DNA of 49,113 nt from Mesorhizobium norvegicum (GTDB lineage Bacteria > Pseudomonadota > Alphaproteobacteria > Rhizobiales > Rhizobiaceae): positions 1-49,113 of the forward strand of contig NZ_SMYZ01000008.1 of assembly GCF_004919685.1 (NCBI RefSeq), in the 5' to 3' direction. Of the stretch, positions 35,010 to 44,262 are shown one piece after another. The position numbers and the translations under genes are program-made. The notes under the pieces are model-generated. The model was given only the letters and a program-made list of their open reading frames with translations. It made no database searches and was not told the DNA's origin. Numbering within the stretch: the stretch's first letter is position 1; each line of letters starts with the position of its first letter.

Positions 35010-35040
35010 GCCCGCTGCCTCAGGGTGGCGGGCTTTTTTT
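35010..35040 (+). terminator. Strong rho-independent terminator (GCCCGCTGCC/GGTGGCGGGC type)
   Basis: GCCCGCTGCC (35010-35019), loop TCAG, GGTGGCGGGC (35024-35033), then T7. Ten base pairs including two wobbles. Shares its stem with the terminator at 34508. It is preceded by the palindrome CTGCAAATTTGCAG (34991-35004). Confidence 0.92.
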
Positions 35041-35066
35041 GTACAGCAACGTGGCAGATGCCCACA

Positions 35067-35473
35067 TGCGTAAGCAGGGATTTTGAGTGCCGCTACTTCG
35101 GCTGGGACCAAGCTTATCGACGCGGGAGACCTCGCCACAAGATCCTTGAAGGATTGGCTCACGCTCCAGACCCTGTTGTCGTCGACAATTATCAGTCGGT
35201 CATGAAGTGCTCGGGGAGATGTGCCTCGGGCTTCGATCGGGCGCTTGTTGCCATACTGCGTTGCCCAACGCTTCACCGCCGGTACTAGAGTGGCCTTCAT
35301 CGAAGCAACATCGGAAAGGAGATCCACCTTCACTGATTCCGGCGCCATCGGAGCGAAGTCGGTAAGAATCGTTTCGTCCAAATAAGGGTCTACAATCAGG
35401 AACCTCGAGCGCCTTCCTTCAGAATCTTGCCGATAGCGGTCATTGCGTCCATTGCGCTACCGACAGGCAAGAA
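35067..35473 (-). pseudogene. Decayed PLD-like (phosphodiesterase-fold) gene, frameshifted
   Basis: Two adjoining frames make one broken protein. Frame A (35473-35399) reads FLPVGSAMDAMTAIGKILKE and hits a TGA at 35398-35396. Frame B continues from about 35405 as FLIVDPYLDETILTDFAP, then VDLLSDVASMKATLVPA, LHDRLIIVDDNRVWSVSQS and AALKIPAYA, after which homology stops. A one-base loss near 35400 (GCTCG-AGGTTCCTG) separates them. LHDRLIIVD resembles the HxK-type motif of phospholipase D-like proteins. Both the N-terminal part and the last residues appear to be missing. Confidence 0.72.
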
Positions 35474-35783
35474 CGATCCGGAAGATGATGCAGGTGCTGC
35501 CAGCTCGGCGCGCGCCAGCGCACGCTGCAGGAGGAGCCAAAAGGTATTTGCGCCAGGGCAAAGAGCACGACATGACAGTCGTACGGACAGGGGCGCGCCA
35601 CAGGGCGGCGACGTCACAATCTTGCCCGGTTCCGGCCACAATCGGTTAATACCGTGATAAACAATTCCTGCGCACAAAGGATCGGGGTTCTAGGCGTCGT
35701 TGGTATTTGTCGGGTGAGTGTTTTGGCTCCTCTGACGGTTGAACGCGGCGTCTTGAGTTGAGACTGAAGGGGACATCAGGAAA
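35474..35783. other. Intergenic stretch before rlpA, no gene seen
   Basis: About 310 bases between the PLD-like remnant and rlpA. Open frames here look like chance. The last 100 bases probably hold the rlpA promoter, which I could not define. Composition returns to that of the chromosome. Confidence 0.45.
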
Positions 35784-37016
35784 ATGCAGGCTGTGACGCA
35801 CCCGCGTCTTCGTCGCGCTGCTACAGTCGCGTTGTTGGCCGTGTCGGCCGCCTTGCTGGCGGCTTGCGCGTCGCAGCCTGAGCCCAAAGCAATGGTCTAC
35901 AAAAAGACCCGCTCCAAGGAATACTTCTCCGAATCCGAATATGGCGTGAAAGCAAGCCCGCGTGTGTTCTCCCGGAACGGGCGCATGCAGCGTGGCGGCG
36001 GCAGGGATCAGCTCGGCAAGCCCTATCAGGTCCGCGGCAAGTGGTATTACCCGAAGGAAGACAAGCGCTACGCCAAGGTCGGCCTGGCCTCTTGGTATGG
36101 CGATGCCTTCCACGGCCGGCTTACCGCCAATGGCGAAGTCTACGACATGACCCATCTGACGGCGGCGCATCCGACCATGCCGCTGCCAAGCTATGCCCGC
36201 GTCACCAATCTCAAGACCGGCAGTTCGGTCATCGTTCGCGTCAATGATCGCGGCCCCTATCACGAAGGCCGCATCATCGATGTGTCGGAGCGCGCCGCCC
36301 AGATGCTTGGTTATGCCAACATCGGCACCGCTCAAGTGAAGGTCGAATATGTCGGCCGTGCACCGCTCGACGGCGACGACGACCAGTATCTGATGGCCTC
36401 CTACCACCCCGGCAACAGGGCGCCGGACCCGTCAAACGGACTGCCGACCGGCGTCATGGTCGCCATGAACGGCCCTTCGCCAAGCCTGCCTGCCGGCACT
36501 GCTGCCGTGCCGTTTCCGGGGCAGTTGACCGATTCAGATTCGGTCCAGCCGGTGATGTCCGCGCAGACGCCGGCTTACGGCGATCTGGCGCTGCCCGATT
36601 TCGGCCCGATCGTGCCGGAGCGCCCGGAAATCAGTCTGCCGCCGCAATCACCGTTTGCCGTGGCCTCGCTGTCCTATGCGGACGAGCGGGTGGAACGCGC
36701 CTCCAATGCTTTCGCCGCGCTGGGTGGCGACGGCATGTCGCCGGCCGACGTGCTTCAATCGTGGAAGCGCCAGCCGCCGCCGGCCGGTCCGTCCACCGAC
36801 TACGTCGCGGCGGGTTCGTTCGAGGATGCAGCGGAGGCCAAGCGCATTGCCGCCCAGCTCGCCGCATATGGCAAGATCGAGATCCAGCGTTCGGAACTCG
36901 ATGGCGAGGATTGGTATTCGGTCAATCTCTATCCCGATGGCCACCGCAATCTGGATGATTTGCTGCAGGCAGCATGGTCGCATGGCGCGCCCGATGCGCT
37001 GGCTGTGCGCAACTGA
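35784..37016 (+). CDS. rlpA: RlpA family septal ring lytic transglycosylase, lipoprotein
   Basis: A 410-residue lipoprotein that cleaves denuded glycan strands at division sites. The signal peptide ends in lipobox LAAC (C28). The double-psi beta-barrel domain (about 95-190) has GLASWYGDAFHGRLTANGEVYDM and VRVNDRGPYHEGRIIDVSERAA, with the catalytic Glu/Asp positions conserved (E in NGEVYDM, D in NDRGP). A Pro/Ser-rich linker follows, then a SPOR domain (about 332-405, DYVAAGSFEDAAEAKRIA) that binds septal peptidoglycan. It precedes an S11 penicillin-binding protein gene by about 100 bases. Confidence 0.93.
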   Translation: MQAVTHPRLRRAATVALLAVSAALLAACASQPEPKAMVYKKTRSKEYFSESEYGVKASPRVFSRNGRMQRGGGRDQLGKPYQVRGKWYYPKEDKRYAKVGLASWYGDAFHGRLTANGEVYDMTHLTAAHPTMPLPSYARVTNLKTGSSVIVRVNDRGPYHEGRIIDVSERAAQMLGYANIGTAQVKVEYVGRAPLDGDDDQYLMASYHPGNRAPDPSNGLPTGVMVAMNGPSPSLPAGTAAVPFPGQLTDSDSVQPVMSAQTPAYGDLALPDFGPIVPERPEISLPPQSPFAVASLSYADERVERASNAFAALGGDGMSPADVLQSWKRQPPPAGPSTDYVAAGSFEDAAEAKRIAAQLAAYGKIEIQRSELDGEDWYSVNLYPDGHRNLDDLLQAAWSHGAPDALAVRN

Positions 37017-37119
37017 GCGCAAGCCGGGGCGGATTTCCGCTGCGCGGTTGATCCGCCGCGCAAAAAGCCTGATACTTTTCGCGGGCTTGCCGGCCGTGCC
37101 GGCCAACGGGTCGAACATC

Positions 37120-38286
37120 ATGCAATTGCGCTTGCTCCCGCCTCTCGCCGGGCTTCTGGTTTTTGGCCTGCTGCTGTTTTCCCAGGCTCCGGCCCGTGCG
37201 CAGCTTTTCGAGACCAAGGCCGCGCAGGTCTTCATGATCGACGCAGAGACCGGGACGGTGCTGTTTTCGAAGGATGCCGACAAGCCGATACAGCCGGCCT
37301 CGATGGGCAAGCTGATGACCATGGAAGTGGTCTTCAACGCGATCAAGTCGGGCCGGCTGAAGCTCGACGACACGTTCGTGGTCAGTGAAAACGCCTGGCG
37401 CAAAGGTGGCGCGCCTTCGGGAACATCGACGATGTTTGCCAAGCTCAAGTCGTCGATCCGGCTTGAGGACCTCATTCAAGGCGTGACCGTGCAGGCGGCC
37501 AATGACGGCTGCATCGTCATCGCCGAAGGCATGTCCGGATCCGAAGACAATTTTGCTGCGCAGATGACCGAACGCGCCCGCCAGATCGGCCTCAAGACCT
37601 CGACTTTCGTCAATTCGACCGGCCTGCCGGCGGGTGGCCAGCAGACGACCGTGCGCGAGTTGGCACTGCTCGCCGTGCACCTGTGGCGCGATTATCCGGA
37701 TTTCTATCGCTATTATGGCCAGAAGGATTTTACCTGGAACAAGATCTCGCAGAGGAACCGCAATCCGCTTCTGGCGATGGATATCGGCGCCGATGGCCTG
37801 GCGGTCGGCGCGAGCGAGGTGTCGGGTTTCGGCATCGTCGGTTCGGTCAGCCATAACGGCACGCGGGTGATCGCGGCGATGAGCGGACTGGCCAACGACA
37901 AGGAGCGCGCCGAGGAGGCGCGAAAGCTGCTCGACTGGGGCGTTCGCTCCTTCGAGAAGACCGAGATCTTCGCCAAGGACGAAGTGGTCGGCGAGGCCCA
38001 GGTTTTTGGCGGCGCCAAATCCGGGGTGACGCTGAAGGCCAAGGGCCCGATCGACATTTTCCTGCCGATCACCAACCGCGACAAGCTGACCGCCAGGATC
38101 GTCTACAACGGCCCGGTTGCAGCACCGGTGGAGGAGGGGCAGCCGGTGGGTGCGCTGCGTGTCTGGATCGGCGACACGTTGAGCCAGGAGACACCGCTTT
38201 TCGCCGCCGAGTCGATCGGCGTCGGCACGCTGCCGCAGCGCGCGCTCGATGCCGTCAAGGAACTGGCGGTCGGCTGGCTGCGCTAA
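37120..38286 (+). CDS. S11 family D-Ala-D-Ala carboxypeptidase-like protein with altered motifs
   Basis: A 388-residue periplasmic penicillin-binding protein of the DacA/DacC type. The signal peptide ends in APARAQ, and the C-terminus has the PBP5-type domain plus a final amphipathic helix (ALDAVKELAVGWLR) for membrane association. The nucleophile motif S61-M-G-K64 is intact. The second motif, normally SxN, reads A126-A-N128, and the third, normally KTG, reads A228-V-G230 in DGLAVGASEVSGFG. Both changes hit residues essential in E. coli PBP5, so carboxypeptidase activity is doubtful. It follows rlpA, consistent with a septal or cell-wall role. Confidence 0.9.
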   Translation: MQLRLLPPLAGLLVFGLLLFSQAPARAQLFETKAAQVFMIDAETGTVLFSKDADKPIQPASMGKLMTMEVVFNAIKSGRLKLDDTFVVSENAWRKGGAPSGTSTMFAKLKSSIRLEDLIQGVTVQAANDGCIVIAEGMSGSEDNFAAQMTERARQIGLKTSTFVNSTGLPAGGQQTTVRELALLAVHLWRDYPDFYRYYGQKDFTWNKISQRNRNPLLAMDIGADGLAVGASEVSGFGIVGSVSHNGTRVIAAMSGLANDKERAEEARKLLDWGVRSFEKTEIFAKDEVVGEAQVFGGAKSGVTLKAKGPIDIFLPITNRDKLTARIVYNGPVAAPVEEGQPVGALRVWIGDTLSQETPLFAAESIGVGTLPQRALDAVKELAVGWLR

Positions 38287-38287
38287 G

Positions 38288-38331
38288 GCATGTCGCCCAA
38301 AAGTGGTCCCGGTTTTGGGGAAACGACATGC
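38288..38331. repeat. Palindromic intergenic repeat
   Basis: Arms GCATGTCG (38288-38295) and CGACATGC (38324-38331), inside which CCCAAAAGTGGTCCCGG and TTTTGGGG form a second stem. It is the inverted twin of the copy at 40167: the inner core matches its reverse complement almost base for base. Confidence 0.85.
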
Positions 38332-38428
38332 ATAGAAGCAAAAAATCGACGGCATGGACGTTTTCCCGAACGCGGACTATCTAGAGCGCTACAATCAATC
38401 CACTCATGCAAGGACAAAGGCCTTTCGA

Positions 38429-39103
38429 TTGGCGCGCGGATTTTTCATCACCTTCGAAGGCGGCGAAGGAGCAGGCAAGTCGACGCAGATCGAGCGGCTG
38501 GCCAGGAAGATGCGCGCCAAGAAATACGATGTCCTCCTTACCCGTGAACCCGGCGGCTCGCCGGGCGCCGAAGCGGTCAGGCACGTGCTGCTTTCGGGCG
38601 CCGCCGAACCCTTCGGGCCGAAGATGGAAGCGCTGCTTTTTGCCGCCGCGCGGTCCGATCATGTCGAGCAGGTCATCCGGCCGGCGGTCGAGCGTGGTTC
38701 CATCGTGCTTTGTGACCGTTTCCTCGATTCCTCGCGCGTCTACCAGGGCGTCACCGGCGGCATCGACCCGGTGTTCATGGAGACGCTGGAGCAGGTCGCC
38801 ATCAACGGCATGATGCCGGACATGACGCTGATCTTCGACATCGATCCGGCGGAAGGGTTGAGGCGCGCAACGCTGCGGCGCGGCACCGAGGCAGTCGCCG
38901 ACCGCTTCGAAAAGGAGACGCTGGCGATCCACCAGGCCCGCCGCGAGGCGTTTCTGGCGATCGCGGCGGCCGAGCCGGAACGCTGTATCGTGGTCGACGC
39001 AGCCGTCGATCCCGATGCGGTCGAGAATGTCGTCACCGCCGCCGTCTTCGCGGCGCTGGAAGCGAGAACGCCGGCGCGCGACAGGCAGGCGACACCGGCA
39101 TGA
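38429..39103 (+). CDS. tmk: Thymidylate kinase
   Basis: Phosphorylates dTMP to dTDP for DNA synthesis. The 224-residue product has P-loop [11 protein letters not shown] (9-19), the dTMP-binding DR motif in [16 protein letters not shown] and [11 protein letters not shown]. The start is taken as TTG 38429, which gives the usual [12 protein letters not shown] beginning and follows AAAGG; an in-frame ATG at 38354 would add 25 residues without counterpart in the family. It overlaps holB by 4 bases (ATGA). Confidence 0.95.
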   Translation: MARGFFITFEGGEGAGKSTQIERLARKMRAKKYDVLLTREPGGSPGAEAVRHVLLSGAAEPFGPKMEALLFAAARSDHVEQVIRPAVERGSIVLCDRFLDSSRVYQGVTGGIDPVFMETLEQVAINGMMPDMTLIFDIDPAEGLRRATLRRGTEAVADRFEKETLAIHQARREAFLAIAAAEPERCIVVDAAVDPDAVENVVTAAVFAALEARTPARDRQATPA

Positions 39104-40155
39104 TTTTTGAGCGCATCGCACCCGAACAGCACGACACGCTGGACGGCGTGCCGGAGCCATCCGAAACGCGACGCCTGGTCGGGCATAGCCAGGTTGCGGG
39201 CATGCTCACCGCTGCCTATCGTGCGGGAAAGCTGCCGCATGCGCTGATCTTCTCCGGACCGGTCGGCATCGGCAAGGCGACGCTGGCCTTCCATCTTGCG
39301 CATCATCTCCTGAAGCACCCGGATTTCACGCAGGCGCCGGAAAGCCTTGCTACTCCCGATCCGGCTTCGTCGCTGTTTCGCCAGATCGCCACCGGGGCGC
39401 ATCCCGGCGTGCTGCATCTGACCCGGCCGCTGAACGACAAGACCAAGAGTTTCAAGACAGTCGTCACTGTCGATGAAATCCGCAAAGTCAGCCGCTTCCT
39501 GTCGCTCACCTCGCATGACGGCAGCTACCGGGTCGTCATTGTCGACCCCGCCGACGACATGAACACCAATGCCGCCAATGCCTTGCTGAAGAATCTGGAA
39601 GAGCCGCCGGCACGAACCCTGTTCATCCTGATCGTCCACGCACCGGGCAGCCTGCTGCCGACGATCCGGTCGCGCTGCCAGGTGGTGCGATTGACGCCAC
39701 TCGACGCCGACGAGCTGATGGCGGTGCTGGAAACGGCGGAACCGCCGCCGCCGGACGACCCGGCTGCGCGCGCGGCACTGGTCGAGCGGGCAGGGGGCAG
39801 CGCCCGCAACGCCATCCTGTTGACGCAGTATGGCGGGCTGGAGATCGCCTCGACGCTCGACGCCCTGGTTACGGGAAGAAAGAGCGATGTCGGCGGCGCA
39901 TTTCGCCTTGCCGAAGCGGTGGCCGGCCGCGACCAGGCGATCCAGTTCGATATCTTCAACCGCCGGGCGCTGGACCTGTTGTCGGACGCGGCAAGCCAGG
40001 CAGCGCTGGCGGGCGATCTCGCACGGGCCAAAACCCTGTCGGACACTTGGCATGAGGCGCTGGACGCTATATCTGAGACCGACACCTACAATCTCGACAA
40101 GAAGCAGCACGCCCTGACCATGATCGACCGCCTGAATTCTGCAATGCGAATGTGA
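39100..40155 (+). CDS. holB: DNA polymerase III subunit delta'
   Basis: A clamp-loader subunit of 351 residues. It has an AAA+ core with P-loop [30 protein letters not shown] and the sensor region [22 protein letters not shown], then [15 protein letters not shown] (the SRC motif of clamp loaders). C-terminal helical domain to residue 351. The start overlaps the tmk stop. The tmk-holB order is shared with E. coli, where tatD-family ycfH follows; here metG is inserted before tatD. Confidence 0.94.
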   Translation: MIFERIAPEQHDTLDGVPEPSETRRLVGHSQVAGMLTAAYRAGKLPHALIFSGPVGIGKATLAFHLAHHLLKHPDFTQAPESLATPDPASSLFRQIATGAHPGVLHLTRPLNDKTKSFKTVVTVDEIRKVSRFLSLTSHDGSYRVVIVDPADDMNTNAANALLKNLEEPPARTLFILIVHAPGSLLPTIRSRCQVVRLTPLDADELMAVLETAEPPPPDDPAARAALVERAGGSARNAILLTQYGGLEIASTLDALVTGRKSDVGGAFRLAEAVAGRDQAIQFDIFNRRALDLLSDAASQAALAGDLARAKTLSDTWHEALDAISETDTYNLDKKQHALTMIDRLNSAMRM

Positions 40156-40166
40156 CGGCCTTTTCG

Positions 40167-40215
40167 ATGCATGCCGTTGTCCCCAAAACCGGGGCCACTT
40201 TTGGGCGGCATGCAT
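40167..40215. repeat. Palindromic intergenic repeat
   Basis: Perfect 10-base arms ATGCATGCCG (40167-40176) and CGGCATGCAT (40206-40215). The inner TCCCCAAAACCGGGGCC and ACTTTTGGG is the reverse complement of the core at 38288. It sits between holB and metG. Confidence 0.85.
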
Positions 40216-40296
40216 TGGGCTCGGGATGGCAATCGCCGTCCCGATGCGATATCCACCGCCACGCCTTTCCATTCAGACATTCATGACGGTTCATTC

Positions 40297-41847
40297 ATGT
40301 CACGCGACACATTCTACATCACCACCCCGATCTTTTATCCGAACGGCAAGCCGCATATCGGCCACGCCTATACGGTCATTGCAACCGACGCCCTGGCTCG
40401 CTTCCAGCGCCTGGACGGCAAGGACGTGTTCTTCCTGACCGGTACCGACGAACATGGCCTCAAGATGCAGCAGACGGCCGAGAAGGAAGGCATAACGCCT
40501 CTGGCGCTGGCCGACCGCAATTCGGCGATTTTCCGCGCGATGACCGAGGCGATGGGCGGCTCGAATGACGAGTACATTCGCACGACGGAACCGCGCCACT
40601 ATGAATCCTGCCAGGCGATCTGGAAAGCGATGGCCGCCAATGGCGACATCTATCTCGACCGCTATAGCGGCTGGTACTCGGTTCGCCAGGAAGCCTATTT
40701 CGACGAGGGCGAGACGACTGTCGGCGACGATGGCGTGCGTCGCGAACCGCTTGGCTCGCCCGTCGAATGGAACGAGGAAGAAAGTTATTTCTTCCGGCTT
40801 TCCGCCTATCAGGACAAATTGCTGGCGCTTTATGAGAGCCAGCCCGACTTCGTCGGTCCGACTGAGCGCCGCAACGAGGTGCTCAGCTTCGTCAAGTCCG
40901 GGCTGAAGGATCTGTCGATCTCGCGCACGACCTTCAAATGGGGCGTGCCGGTGCCAGGCGACGACAAGCATGTGATGTATGTCTGGGTCGACGCCTTGAC
41001 CAATTACATCACCGCCGCCGGCTATCCCGACACAAAGGCCGAGCAATGGCGCTATTGGCCGGCCACGCACATCATCGGCAAGGACATTGTCCGCTTCCAT
41101 GCGGTCTACTGGCCGGCCTTTCTGATGTCGGCCGGCATCGAGTTACCAAAGCGCGTTTTCGCGCATGGCTTCCTGTTCAACCGCGGCGAGAAAATGTCGA
41201 AATCGGTTGGCAACGTCGTCGATCCATTCGCGATGGTCGAGCACTACGGTCTCGATCAGGTGCGCTACTTCTTCCTGCGCGAGGTGCCGTTCGGCAACGA
41301 CGGCAGCTACAGCCATGACGCGATCGTCAACCGCACCAATGCCGACCTTGCCAATGGTCTCGGCAATCTGGCGCAGCGCTCGCTGTCGATGATCGCCAAG
41401 AATTGCGGCGGCGTGGTGCCGCAACGTGGCGACCTGACGGATGCCGACAGGGCGATCCTGGACCAGGCCGCCGCCGCTCTCGATACGGCGCGCAAGGCGA
41501 TGGCCGAGCAGGGCATCCATCTGGCGCTGGCGTCGATCTTCGGCGTGGTGGCGGAAGCCGACCGATACTTCGCCGGCGAGGCGCCATGGGCGCTGAAGAA
41601 GACCAATCCGGAGCGAATGGAAACGGTGCTGTGGACGACCGCCGAGGTCGTGCGCCGCGTGGCGGTGCTGTGTCAGCCCTTCGTCCCGGGCTCGGCCAAC
41701 AAACTGCTCGATCTGCTGGCGGTCCCGGCGGATAGGCGCGATTTCGCGCATGTCCACGCGGACCATGCGCTGGTGCCGGGCACTGCGTTGCCCGTGCCGG
41801 AAGGGGTGTTTCCGCGTTACGTCGAACAGCCGGACGCGAACGTCTGA
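40297..41847 (+). CDS. metG: Methionyl-tRNA synthetase
   Basis: Charges tRNA-Met. The 516-residue class I synthetase has HIGH (20-23) and KMSKS (from residue 299). The knuckle region [14 protein letters not shown] lacks the zinc-binding cysteine pairs of the E. coli type, so it is the zinc-free form, and there is no C-terminal dimerisation domain, as usual for alphaproteobacteria. Start [20 protein letters not shown] at 40297 is set by homology; the upstream frame lies in the repeat. The stop overlaps the tatD start. Confidence 0.96.
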   Translation: MSRDTFYITTPIFYPNGKPHIGHAYTVIATDALARFQRLDGKDVFFLTGTDEHGLKMQQTAEKEGITPLALADRNSAIFRAMTEAMGGSNDEYIRTTEPRHYESCQAIWKAMAANGDIYLDRYSGWYSVRQEAYFDEGETTVGDDGVRREPLGSPVEWNEEESYFFRLSAYQDKLLALYESQPDFVGPTERRNEVLSFVKSGLKDLSISRTTFKWGVPVPGDDKHVMYVWVDALTNYITAAGYPDTKAEQWRYWPATHIIGKDIVRFHAVYWPAFLMSAGIELPKRVFAHGFLFNRGEKMSKSVGNVVDPFAMVEHYGLDQVRYFFLREVPFGNDGSYSHDAIVNRTNADLANGLGNLAQRSLSMIAKNCGGVVPQRGDLTDADRAILDQAAAALDTARKAMAEQGIHLALASIFGVVAEADRYFAGEAPWALKKTNPERMETVLWTTAEVVRRVAVLCQPFVPGSANKLLDLLAVPADRRDFAHVHADHALVPGTALPVPEGVFPRYVEQPDANV

Positions 41848-42659
41848 TGCTCGTCGACAGCCACTGCCATCTGGATTTTCCAGATTTCGCCGAGGAGCGG
41901 GCGGCCATTGTCGCCCGCGCCAAGGCGGCCGGAATCGGCCGCATGGTGACGATCTCAACCCGCGTGAAGCGGTTTCAGCAAATCCTTGAAATCGCAGATA
42001 CTTTCGATGAAGTATACTGTTCGGTCGGCACCCATCCGCACAATGCGGCGGAAGAGCTGGACGTGACGTCGGCCGATCTGGTGCGGCTGGCCGCCCACCC
42101 GAAGGTGGTGGCGATCGGCGAGGCCGGTCTCGACTATTTCTACGACAAGGCGCCACGCGACGCACAGGCGCAAGGCTTTCGCAATCACATCGCCGCCGCC
42201 CGTGAAACGGGGCTGCCGCTGGTCATCCATTCGCGCGATGCTGATGCCGATATGGCTGCCATTCTCGAGGATGAAACAGGGAAGGGCGCCTTCCCCTTCA
42301 TCCTGCATTGCTTTTCCTCCCGGCGCCGACTTGCCGAGGTGGGCGTCGCTCTCGGTGGCTACGTGTCCTTTTCGGGCATCCTGACCTTCAAGAATTCAGC
42401 TGAGTTGCGCGCCATTGCCGCCGATGTGCCGCATGACCGCCTGCTGGTCGAAACCGACGCGCCCTACCTGGCGCCCGTGCCGTTTCGTGGCAAGCGCAAT
42501 GAGCCGGCCTATGTCGCCCATACCGCCAGGGTGCTGGCCGAAACAATCGGCGTCGGCGAGGCTGAAATCGCTGATCTGACGACGAACAATTTCTTCCGCC
42601 TGTTCGGGAAGATGCCGCGACCTCCCGAGCAAAGTGCTTGGCCCGAGCAAAGTGCCTGA
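41847..42659 (+). CDS. tatD: TatD family metal-dependent DNase/hydrolase
   Basis: A 270-residue TIM-barrel hydrolase. Metal ligands are seen in LVDSHCHLDFPDF, GEAGLDYFYDKAP, VIHSRDADADM, ILHCFSSR and ETDAPYLAPVPFRGKRNEP. Family members are 3'-5' DNases or D-aminoacyl-tRNA deacylase-like proteins. ATG 41847 overlaps the metG stop, suggesting coupling. The C-terminus ends in a short duplication, PPEQSAWPEQSA, from a 15-16 base tandem repeat just before the stop. Confidence 0.92.
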   Translation: MLVDSHCHLDFPDFAEERAAIVARAKAAGIGRMVTISTRVKRFQQILEIADTFDEVYCSVGTHPHNAAEELDVTSADLVRLAAHPKVVAIGEAGLDYFYDKAPRDAQAQGFRNHIAAARETGLPLVIHSRDADADMAAILEDETGKGAFPFILHCFSSRRRLAEVGVALGGYVSFSGILTFKNSAELRAIAADVPHDRLLVETDAPYLAPVPFRGKRNEPAYVAHTARVLAETIGVGEAEIADLTTNNFFRLFGKMPRPPEQSAWPEQSA

Positions 42660-42662
42660 ACG

Positions 42663-43481
42663 ATGACCGACCGCCTGCGCCTCACCATTCTCGGCTGCGG
42701 CTCGTCGCCCGGTACGCCGCGCATCACCGGCGACTGGGGCAATTGCGACCCGGACAACCCGAAGAACCGGCGCATGCGCACCGCCGCGCTCGTCGAGCGG
42801 ATCGCGGCGAACGGCGGCCGCACGAGTGTCGTCATCGACACCGGACCGGATTTTCGGCAGCAGATGCTGCTGGCCTGCGTCAAACGCATCGATGCGGTCG
42901 TCTATACGCACCCACATGCCGACCACATCCACGGCATCGACGATCTGCGTGGTTTCGTCCTCGATCAGCGCCAACTGATCGATGTCCATGCTGACAGCGC
43001 AACAATGCTTCGGCTGCGGGAAGCGTTCGGATATTGTTTCGAGACGCCGCAAGGCAGTTCCTATCCGCCGATCGTCAAGCCGCATCTCATCGACCACGCC
43101 AGACCGGTGGTCATCGAAGGAGAGGGGGGTGCCCTCACCCTCGAGCCCCTGCCGCAGATCCACGGCGACATCATATCGCTCGGTTTTCGCATCGGCGCGC
43201 TCGCCTATTGCCCTGACATCAGTGGCTTTCCGGAGGCCACCGCCGAACAGCTGCGCGGCCTCGACGTGCTGATCATCGACGCGCTGCAGTACCGGACGCA
43301 TCCAAGTCACCTGTCACTTGGAGAAGCGCTTGAATGGATCGAGCGGTTGGCGCCGAGACACGCCGTGCTGACGCATATGCACGTGCCGCTCGACTACGCC
43401 ACGGTGATGGCCGAGACACCAGCCAACGTCGAACCCGCCTATGACGGCATGGCGATTGAAATCCCTTATGAATCAGTGTGA
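42663..43481 (+). CDS. MBL-fold phosphodiesterase, PhnP-like
   Basis: A 272-residue metallo-beta-lactamase-fold protein. The metal motif is H83-P-H85-A-D87-H88 in YTHPHADHIHGIDDLR, with further ligands in PQIHGD and the C-terminal LTHMHVPLDY. It opens with LTILGCGSSPGTPRI and CDPDNPKNRRMRTAAL, as in PhnP (phosphoribosyl cyclic phosphodiesterase) and related enzymes. No phosphonate genes are nearby; rhizobial genomes carry this gene after tatD, so it may have a housekeeping role. It lies 3 bases after tatD. Confidence 0.88.
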   Translation: MTDRLRLTILGCGSSPGTPRITGDWGNCDPDNPKNRRMRTAALVERIAANGGRTSVVIDTGPDFRQQMLLACVKRIDAVVYTHPHADHIHGIDDLRGFVLDQRQLIDVHADSATMLRLREAFGYCFETPQGSSYPPIVKPHLIDHARPVVIEGEGGALTLEPLPQIHGDIISLGFRIGALAYCPDISGFPEATAEQLRGLDVLIIDALQYRTHPSHLSLGEALEWIERLAPRHAVLTHMHVPLDYATVMAETPANVEPAYDGMAIEIPYESV

Positions 43482-43494
43482 TGCGAATAGACTT

Positions 43495-44262
43495 TCATGA
43501 GGACTTTCGGCTCCTTGGTGCAAATATGAGCAGCGTTCCGATCCGCTCGTAGCCCATCCGGGGATAAAGCAGCGCCCCGGCATGGGTTGCAGCCAGCACC
43601 GAGTACCTCGACCTGCGCGCCCGATCGTCGTGCAACATTTTCGACATCAAAGCCTGGCCAATGCCGCGACGACGGTGCGAAGGCTCGACATACATGCTCG
43701 AACACCACGTGGCTCCCACGGCATCCAGGCTGCGCACGCGCCCAACGATATCGGCGCCATCGACTGCCACATACTGGCGCAACGGCGCGCTGTCGCCGAG
43801 CAAATCGTCCGCGATCGGCTGCCTGCGGATGATCTTTCCCAACTGCGCCGCCCGTTCGGCTGTCTGCACGCGTTCGACCGAAGCAACAGCAACCGCTGGC
43901 GGGCTCGGAATCTGGCGCAATCGGTGGACGAAAAAGCCTTCGGTCCGAAGCAGCCGATAGCCGAGAGCTTTGTAGGCGGTTCGTGTCGGCCCGTCCGGAT
44001 CCTCGTTCGCGATCGCAACGGAAATGGCAAAGCCCGGCCGTGCATGCTGCCGCACGATGGCATCGGCCTCTTGAGCGGCGACATCATGGACGACCCATTC
44101 CTCGCCACGGTAGTCGCGAGGATTCTTGCGCTCGGCGTCGCGCATCAGCCACAACGGTCCGACGCGGCTGGCCTCGTAAGGAAAGGTGCGGCTTCTGTCG
44201 GCGCTGAAGCCATGCACGAACACCTCGATCGCCGCTTCGATCTGGCTGCTTGCTCTCGTCAT
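43495..44262 (-). CDS. GNAT family N-acetyltransferase
   Basis: A 255-residue protein. The C-terminal half is a GNAT domain with acetyl-CoA-binding motif A, CSSMYVEPSHRRRGIGQALM, and a final strand GYERIGTLLIFAP. The N-terminal 110 residues (SADRSRTFPYEASRVGPLWLM, DYRGEEWVVHD) form a separate domain seen in related rhizobial proteins. Substrate unknown. Convergent with the PhnP-like gene, 13 bases apart. Confidence 0.85.
   Translation of the reverse strand: MTRASSQIEAAIEVFVHGFSADRSRTFPYEASRVGPLWLMRDAERKNPRDYRGEEWVVHDVAAQEADAIVRQHARPGFAISVAIANEDPDGPTRTAYKALGYRLLRTEGFFVHRLRQIPSPPAVAVASVERVQTAERAAQLGKIIRRQPIADDLLGDSAPLRQYVAVDGADIVGRVRSLDAVGATWCSSMYVEPSHRRRGIGQALMSKMLHDDRARRSRYSVLAATHAGALLYPRMGYERIGTLLIFAPRSRKSS

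Noticed and set aside
36922..38355. 477-codon open frame on the minus strand
   Set aside because: Antisense to the S11 PBP gene; open only because of high GC.
38740..40272. 510-codon open frame on the minus strand
   Set aside because: Antisense to tmk and holB, both certain; no domain character.
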